Assembly: GCA_017163975.1 (NCBI GenBank)
Contig: JAFFSR010000249.1
Coordinates: forward strand, 8,766,001 to 8,830,000
DNA length: 64,000 nucleotides
Direction: 5' to 3'
DNA from: Anastatus disparis
Taxonomy: Eukaryota > Arthropoda > Insecta > Hymenoptera > Eupelmidae
In this document: positions 57,685-64,000 of the stretch, piece by piece
Layout of the letters: each line of letters begins with the position of its first letter
Position numbering within the stretch: the stretch's first letter is position 1
The notes under the pieces: model-generated
The model's database searches: none
What the model was told of the DNA's origin: nothing
What the model saw: only the letters and a program-made list of their open reading frames with translations
Program-made: the position numbers and the translations under genes

Positions 57685-60600
57685 TGAACTTACCTTATTA
57701 TTCCTCGTAATTATAACATTTTGAACCTGGAGACAAGTTTAATTAAAATTTTATTGATTTTATATTGTAACTAATTCTTATGATTTATTTATAGTTTTAA
57801 TAAATAAAAATATAGTTACTAATAATTGCAAAGATTTGAAAAGTAATAATAAAAATTGTTATCTCGATTTTTTTTACATTTCTTTGTTTTTCATGCCAAA
57901 AAATTGTTTCATCATTAAATATATTTTTATTTTTTTTCTAAAATTAAACTAAGATTTTTATGTAAGAAGTATTTTTAAAATAACACAGAAAAATTGATAA
58001 ACAAAGGGTAATCAGAAAATGTAAATCTTTATTTACATAAACATTGAGTTTCAGCAACAGCTTCCCATATATTAGATAGATTAAAGTTATTATTTCTAGC
58101 AATTATTCGATTTTAAATCTGTGGACATGTTTAATTTCTATTCTAAGTAGTTATTAATATTTCTTCCTACACAGAAAGAAATTTGGCAATGCATAGAGTC
58201 ATTATGTGCATCTATCTATCTATCCGTCAATTTTTAAGCTAGAATACTCTTTTTTAAATTCAGGTTTTTTGAAGCCCTATAAAATAGTTTCTGATGATTT
58301 TTTTGTAGGTGCAAAATTCAAATTCCTAGAGACGTTTGAAAATTTTTTCTGGAGATATTTCGAAAACTAAGATAGACGACACTTTGGAAAAAATATATAT
58401 TTATTTATGCACCAAAAGTGTGTAAAATTTTGTTCAGAATTTTAAAATTGGTGGAACAACGTCAAAAACTAAAAAAACCGTTTTTTTGCGTATTTTTGTC
58501 TATACATGACCTAACCCTCGTATCCTACACTTTCGTTTGCAATATTTTTAAGTAAAATTTTTTTTGTCGAGACACGCTGGGTTGTAACATATCGGGAATA
58601 ACTCGGAATTTTCCAATTTTCACGTTAAAGCGCTCCCAGAGACCTTAAAAACCCATTATACTAATAAATATCCGTATAAATCTCCCGCCAGATGAAACTC
58701 GTATCATAATTCATAAAGTTATGCATATATTCTTCTAGCTATGCATATATTCAAAATGTTTAAATCCATTATGCTAATGTTTTACCCAACAGTATTATAA
58801 AGTTAATACTTTATTCAAATACATGTAGAATTTCAAGTGGATTTTCAGTCTGATTTACTTGGATTATCATAGTGAATATCCACCCCGATTTTAACTATGA
58901 AAATCCAAGTAAATCAGACTGAAAATCCACTTGGAATATCCACCCGGAAATCCACCTGGACTTTTTCGACAGGGAATAAAACAATATATGATATAAGTAT
59001 CATTTCAATTAAAAAAACTTATTCCAAACTAGATTTGTGCAGCTACCAGTTGATTCACCCTATATCTACTATCTGTTTCTGTAAATAGAAATGCAGTACA
59101 CATGAGTTTGGGCTTACTGGGAAGAATTAGGATGATTGCTGCCGTTAGGTGGTGTTTCAATGACAACCCAAAATAATACATTTAGTATATCTGTATATTC
59201 CTGTTTATAGTATTGAATTATATATATTTAGATATACTGTAAAAGAATATATGCATAGTTTTATGAATTATGATACGAGTTTTACCTGGCGGGACATTTA
59301 TACGGATTTTTATTAGTATAATGGGTTTTTAAGGTCTCTGGGAGCGATTTAACGTGAAAATTGGAAAATTCCAAGTGATTCCCGATATGTTACAACCCAG
59401 ATAAAATTTTACTTGAAAATATTGCAAACGAAACTGTAGGATACGAGAGTTAGGCCATGTATATGCAAAAATACGCAAAAAACGTTTTTTTTTCGTTTTT
59501 GACGCTGTTCAACCAATTTTAAAAATCTGAACAAAATTTTACACACTTTTGGTGCATAAATAAATATTATATATTTTTTCCAAAGTGTCGTCTATCTTAG
59601 TTTTCGAAATATCTCAAGAAAACTTTTCAAACGTCTCTAGGAATTTGAATTTTGCACCTACAAAAAAATCATCAGAAACTATTTTATAGGGCTTCAAAAA
59701 ACCTAAATTTAAAAAAAAAGAGTATTCTAGCTTAAAAATTGACGGAGATAGAACTAAGAGACTCAAAAAACGAAAAATTGCGTTTTTGAGGTTAGATTTA
59801 GGTTTAGAGGGCAGAAATTTTCTATGGAGATATATTTTTTTATATAGAATATGATGGCTATATCAGCTTTTCTCTCTGCTTCTGAGGGCAGTTCACCTAT
59901 CTTACCTGGCTAGACCCTTTAGTGATGCATTTTTCTCAAAATTGTAATATAACATTTCAAGAAGTTTCGAAATATCGTACGCTATGCTTGAAATCCTAGA
60001 TGTCAACAAAGAGGAAAAGAATCACAAAATTTGACATCCCAGATGTCAAGCGCAATGAATCCTGTATTTCAAGGATCGTTGAATTATAGGATTCATTTCA
60101 ATAGATGTTCATTTAGTATTTCTATCAACATTAAAATCTTCTATTGCCAAATTTCTTTCTGTGTATCAAAAAACTTTTGGTTATTAATAATAACAAATAT
60201 TTTGCAAGTAATAATAAGAATCGTTTTTAAATCTTTAAAAGTTTTTCTTTTTCATGCGGAAACATTATTTTATTATTAAATATATCGAATATAAAGAATA
60301 AACGTTTATTTCTATGAAAATAATTTACTAATATAAATTTACTATATTTTATAATGAAACAAAGAATAAAGATAGTTCCAATTGAAAAGCAATTTCCATA
60401 TACATTTTTCTATAATATTTAAGAAATGTTTTTTACATAAAAATCTTAGTAGCTTAATTTTTGAAAGAAAATAAATATATATCCAATGATAAAACAATTT
60501 TTTTGCATTAAAAACAAAGAAATGTAAAAAAAATCGTGATAACGATTTTTATTATTACTTTTAAAATATTTACAATTATTAATAATTATCTTTTTATTTA

Positions 60601-60717
60601 TTAAAACTATAAATAAATTATAAAAATTAGTTACAATATAGAATCAATAAAAATTTTGAATTGAACTAATCTCCAGGTTCCAAATGTTATAATTACGAGG
60701 AATGATAAAGTAAGTTA
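57685..60717. mobile_element. 3.0-kb foldback element
   Basis: Outer ends AACTTACCTTATTATTCCTC (57688) and its near-complement (to ~60717). Inverted matches continue inward: 58180/60160 (TTTCTTTCTGTGTA), 58230-58480 / 59490-59755, 58501-58750 / 59235-59480. The right arm has ~370 bp (59760-60130) absent from the left. No protein is encoded. The centre (58760-59230) holds another hairpin at 58831-58937. Confidence 0.85.
58831..58937. repeat. Perfect ~42-bp-stem hairpin in loop of foldback
   Basis: TTCAAGTGGATTTTCAGTCT at 58831 pairs with AGACTGAAAATCCACTTGGA near 58918-58937; the stem runs through TGATTTACTTGGATT and CATAG with one or two mismatches, and the loop is ~20 bases. Confidence 0.85.
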
Positions 60718-61393
60718 ATTCACTACATTGTAACGTTTGGCTTTTCTGGATGAGCTGCGGTTGCATCAGACTTTTGTGAGGATGATCTACGGCGGTGGAT
60801 AAAAGCCAAAGTTCAAACTTAATAACTAAATTGATTTTACTGAATTAATTTAATAATGAAAAGAAAGAAAAAAATAATAAATGTAATTTAAGAATTTAAC
60901 TTTGTAAAGAAAAGAAATAATAATTTATGTTAATATTGAAATTTAAAAGCTTGAAACAAAAATAAATAAACTTAATACTAGAGATATAAACGGCGGGTCG
61001 GAATTACAGGAAAGGTTTTGCGGAACTAAGTAAATAAGTGTATTTGGTTTAAATGTAACTTTTGTCCATTTATTAATAATAAATCAAGGAGCATTTACAA
61101 CGACGGTATAAAAATATATGAAAATGCAAACATAAAAATCTATTCTTTAATTTAATTAAACTGAATGAAAAATAATTTCTTTTTGACCGTCGGTGTGAAA
61201 AATAAATGGTGTTATGGTTCCTTGCTTTCACCGGCAGATGGCGTTGTGTTTAGTAGCCGTCTGTGAAAAAAATAAAGAACAAAAGAAATTACATTAATAT
61301 CTACAACGCAAATATTATTAACGATTAACTACGGCGGGTAAACGCGGGATCTATTTTATCGACGGCGGTTACGGCGGCGGTAGGTGGAGGAGT

Positions 61394-61425
61394 ATCTATG
61401 CAGTGGAATTCCCCGACTACATAGA
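61394..61425. other. Hairpin A1 (loop GGAATTCCCCG)
   Basis: Stem ATCTATGCAGT / ACTACATAGAT with one C-A mismatch. First of five class-A hairpins with a GGAA-N-CCCC loop. Confidence 0.75.
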
Positions 61426-61444
61426 TAGGATAAGGATAGAGGTT

Positions 61445-61480
61445 TTTACTATGTAAAGCATAACTTCTTTACATAGTAAA
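61445..61480. other. Hairpin B1 (loop CATAACTT)
   Basis: Perfect 14-bp stem TTTACTATGTAAAG / CTTTACATAGTAAA. First class-B hairpin; its CTATGTA stem core is shared with A1. Confidence 0.8.
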
Positions 61481-61492
61481 GAGAGAGAGGAG

Positions 61493-61523
61493 TCTGTGTA
61501 GTGGAATCCCCCTACTACACAGA
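61493..61523. other. Hairpin A2 (loop GGAATCCCCCT)
   Basis: Perfect 10-bp stem TCTGTGTAGT / ACTACACAGA. Compared with A1, an A-T pair has become G-C on both strands. Confidence 0.8.
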
Positions 61524-61557
61524 TTGAAGGAAAAGGATACAGGTAAGGGTACTCTTA

Positions 61558-61585
61558 CTGTGCAGAGCATAACTACTCTACACAG
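61558..61585. other. Hairpin B2 (loop CATAACTA)
   Basis: Stem CTGTGCAGAG / CTCTACACAG with one mismatch. Relative to B1 two base pairs have changed on both sides; the CTGTG core is shared with A2. Confidence 0.75.
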
Positions 61586-62017
61586 CGAGAGCAGTAAATA
61601 TTCCTTTGCATTTATTGAGTTGAACTTATAACTAATACAAGGTTGAATTAATCAATTAATGATCTCGGGAAAATAGCCGGAAACGGCGGCACGCAAAAAT
61701 ATGAATAATCAAATAATACTAGGATCAAATTATACCTTTAGGCGGTCGGTATTATTTTTACCGGTAATGCGGTTTAATAAAATTATACTTGAGAATAAAT
61801 TCCGAACGGTATCGGTTACAAACTAGGATAAAAGAAAATAAACTATTTACAGGCTTCAGTATTATCGACGGCGGTTACGGTCGGAATCTACTTTACCGGC
61901 GGCAGATAATACGAGCAGTATCTCGATGACACCCGGTATAGGCTGGAAGTAGGTCAGTGTCGCAGGAAGACATGATAATGCTACCTCCAAGCCTCAGGGT
62001 AGACAAAGAGAAGATGA

Positions 62018-62045
62018 GCTAGTCGTGGAAACCCCATCGACTGGC
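62018..62045. other. Hairpin A-class (loop GGAAACCCC)
   Basis: Stem GCTAGTCG / CGACTGGC (eight pairs, one G-T wobble), stem sequence unrelated to A1/A2 but with the same kind of loop. Confidence 0.65.
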
Positions 62046-62088
62046 GGAGGAACTACCTCGACCGAAAAGGTGGAGGTAAGAGATAGGA

Positions 62089-62121
62089 AACTATGCATAG
62101 GAAACCCCCTTATACATAGTT
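62089..62121. other. Hairpin A3 (loop GGAAACCCCCT)
   Basis: Stem AACTATGCATA / TATACATAGTT, ten of eleven pairs. Confidence 0.75.
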
Positions 62122-62174
62122 GCTGGGAATAGATGGAAAACTTAGTCAAGCTAAGCCCAGGTAGGGACGGTCTA

Positions 62175-62207
62175 CAATGTGTATAGGAATCCCCCTTATA
62201 CACATTG
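62175..62207. other. Hairpin A4 (loop GGAATCCCCCT)
   Basis: Perfect 11-bp stem CAATGTGTATA / TATACACATTG. Confidence 0.8.
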
Positions 62208-62222
62208 AAACACGTAGGTGAA

Positions 62223-62260
62223 CTCTCACTATGTAAAGCATAACTTCTCTACATAGAGAG
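62223..62260. other. Hairpin B4 (loop CATAACTT)
   Basis: Stem core CTATGTAAAG / CTCTACATAG with one mismatch, extended outward by CTCT / AGAG with a small internal loop. Confidence 0.75.
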
Positions 62261-62814
62261 AGGGGAGAGAGTCCGTTTTAGCCGGCCGTCTTGCCGACTT
62301 ATATGCTCTGGAGCGCTCTATTCCCATTGCGGGAGTAACGCCTCGTAGCGGTTGAGCGCGGAACCCGGTTTAAGCGTGATGCTTGAAATAGCATCGTCGC
62401 ACACCCCTCCTACTTAGGAGAGCGGAGCATGCGCAGTGATTAACGGATCCTATTCTAAGTAAATTTAATCAAGAAGTAATTATAATTTAGATACAAAAGA
62501 CTGGAGAGGAAAAAAAACAATGATTAAATTTACTTTTACAATAATATAATTAACTTAATAATAGTCGCAGGAAGCAAAAAAACAAAAATTAAATTACGGA
62601 AACCAAAAACTTATTTATTACTACGGTGTAAAGAAAAACTTATTGTTTTACGTTAAAAAAAGAAAATCTAATTTAACGCGGGTAAACGATGATAATACTC
62701 TTACGTAGGGTGCTGGTTTTTCTGCTGCAGATGTAGATGTTGTCATTGGCGGCTGACGGTTGATGTTGTTCTTTGAGTGGCTGGTCAGGATGTTATTGTA
62801 GCATCAAATTATTG

Positions 62815-64000
62815 TGGCCAACATGCTTAGACCAGTGTCATCCACTTTGCAATATCCGGAGATGAAGGAAAATATGTAGCCCAGGTAGGCTGTGCGTCGC
62901 CGCGCAACAATAAAACAACTGAGGAGAAAATTGTTGAATAGAACTTCGCAGGCAATATTTTAGATCCTGAGTCCCTTCTTTCCTAATGTGAACTTAGCGG
63001 TACAATGGCGGTTGCCTTTTTATGTACTCGGTAAATCGAGCGGTATCTCGATCTTGGTTTTTATCAGCTGGACCCAAAATAACGTGAGAGAGTATCATCG
63101 GAGCTGGTCAGCACTTCATTAATAGCTGAAACAGAATAAAAAAAAACAAAACAAGAAAAATAAACGCGACTCATTTACCAGTTTTTACAATGATCGGTGT
63201 GTTCGAGCGCCAACAACTTTAGTTGCGAAATTTTGACGGAGCGGTTATTAGGTCGTGTTAAGAAAAATCTTACGGTGGTAAGGAAAAAAGAAATCCTTCT
63301 GGTTTACGGTCACCGGTCGCTGGTTTTCAGAGTATTAGGTTACTCTCGGATTTTCGGTCGGTTCGGTGCGGGCTACAGTTGGCTTCAACTTGGTAAAATA
63401 CCTGTTGCGGATAGCTGACTGTACGGGTGCTTCAACGCAGTACAAAGATATACGCGTTGCGGATAGCGAGCGGTAAAAAAAGATTTTTCTATTCGGTTTG
63501 ATGAAACAGGCGTTATGTAACGTTTTGTTATAATAATGAACAAAAACAAAAAAAAAAGAATATATCGGTTTTCGCGGAGCTGATATGTAATGGCGGCCAA
63601 AAAAAAAGAAAATGTTTATGAGTCCCTGTTCGCGGAGCCATGTAACGTTTGGTTACAATGGCGGACAGCGAACAGAAACAAAAAAAATATATCGGTTTTC
63701 GCGGGGCTAATATTTTTCAGTCGGAAAAACGGGTCCCAATGTTCGGGCGACATGTAATGGCGGCCAAAGAAAGAGGAAAGAAAAAAAATGTTTACGAGTC
63801 CCTGTTCGCGGCGCCATGTACCGCTAAGTTCACATTAGGAAAGAAGGGACTCAGGATCTAAAATATTGCCTGCGAAGTTCTATTCAACAATTTTCTCCTC
63901 AGTTGTTTTATTGTTGGGCGGCGACGCACAGCCTACCTGGGCTACATATTTTCCTTCATCTCCGGATATTGCAAAGTGGATGACACTGGTCTAAGCATGT
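62815..64000. repeat. Inverted repeat reaching the window end
   Basis: 62820-63010 (CATGCTTAGACCAGTGTCAT ... CTTAGCGGTACA) is repeated in reverse at 63820-64000 with very few differences; the last base of the window is still inside the arm. The ~800 bp between the arms contain two direct copies of a block with TATATCGGTTTTCGCGGRGC and GAGTCCCTGTTCGCGG. Confidence 0.85.

Larger units (their letters stand above)
60718..64000. repeat. GC-richer repeat region, runs off the window
   Basis: Recurring blocks: TATCGACGGCGGTTACGG at ~61357 and ~61864; TGTAACGTTTGG at ~60730 and ~63642; many CGGCGG motifs. It includes the hairpin series (61394-62260), a direct duplication (63552-63655 / 63688-63825) and an inverted repeat (62815-63010 / 63820-64000). 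No protein domain is recognised, so the element type is unknown. Its right boundary lies beyond 64000. Confidence 0.6.

Overview
This is eukaryotic, very AT-rich and repeat-saturated DNA, most likely from an insect. A hymenopteran (ant or wasp) is my best guess, based on the BEL/Pao and Ty1/copia types, tRNA-derived SINEs and abundant TTAA/TA-flanked hairpin elements; the species cannot be read from the sequence. There is no operon, no rRNA and no CRISPR array. Nearly all coding capacity belongs to transposable elements.

Layout. 1-1140: dispersed repeat with a 114-bp-arm palindrome. 1142-5224: DNA transposon with ~725-bp terminal inverted repeats (TIRs) and a decayed transposase-like gene. 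6329-6438: a small spliced-looking host exon resembling the inhibitory phosphosite of myosin phosphatase targeting subunit (MYPT/Mbs), + strand; if correct, much of the window is intron. 7358-17205: a TTAA-flanked giant hairpin element split by a nearly intact BEL/Pao retrotransposon (7604-15067, minus strand, GTGAC target duplication). 17378-19697: more hairpin elements, including a TA-flanked Tc1/mariner-type one. 20889-21315: complete SINE with 12-bp duplications. ~21360-30920: a large foldback-like element whose inverted arms are arrays of a ~35-bp repeat, carrying a C2H2 zinc-finger gene and a six-exon OB-fold (RPA-like) gene; a 5'-truncated non-LTR retrotransposon sits in one of its introns. 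31-38 kb: MITEs (TTAA, hAT, TTA-flanked) and LTR remnants, several nested. 38669-44232: a Ty1/copia element with 340-bp LTRs, three in-frame stops in pol. 44-60.7 kb: SINE, remnants and three large palindromes (46861-47504, 56723-57401, 57685-60717). 60.7-64 kb: GC-richer repeat region with a series of small hairpins that covary in their stems, and an inverted repeat that runs off the end of the window.

Most notable: (1) the foldback element with zinc-finger and OB-fold genes and no visible transposase; (2) the covarying hairpin series at 61394-62260; (3) a gag-pol boundary in the BEL element consisting of a single in-frame TGA followed by CAATTA, matching the STOP-CARYYA readthrough motif; (4) the isolated MYPT-like exon. 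All coordinates of repeat arms were judged by eye and may be off by several bases.
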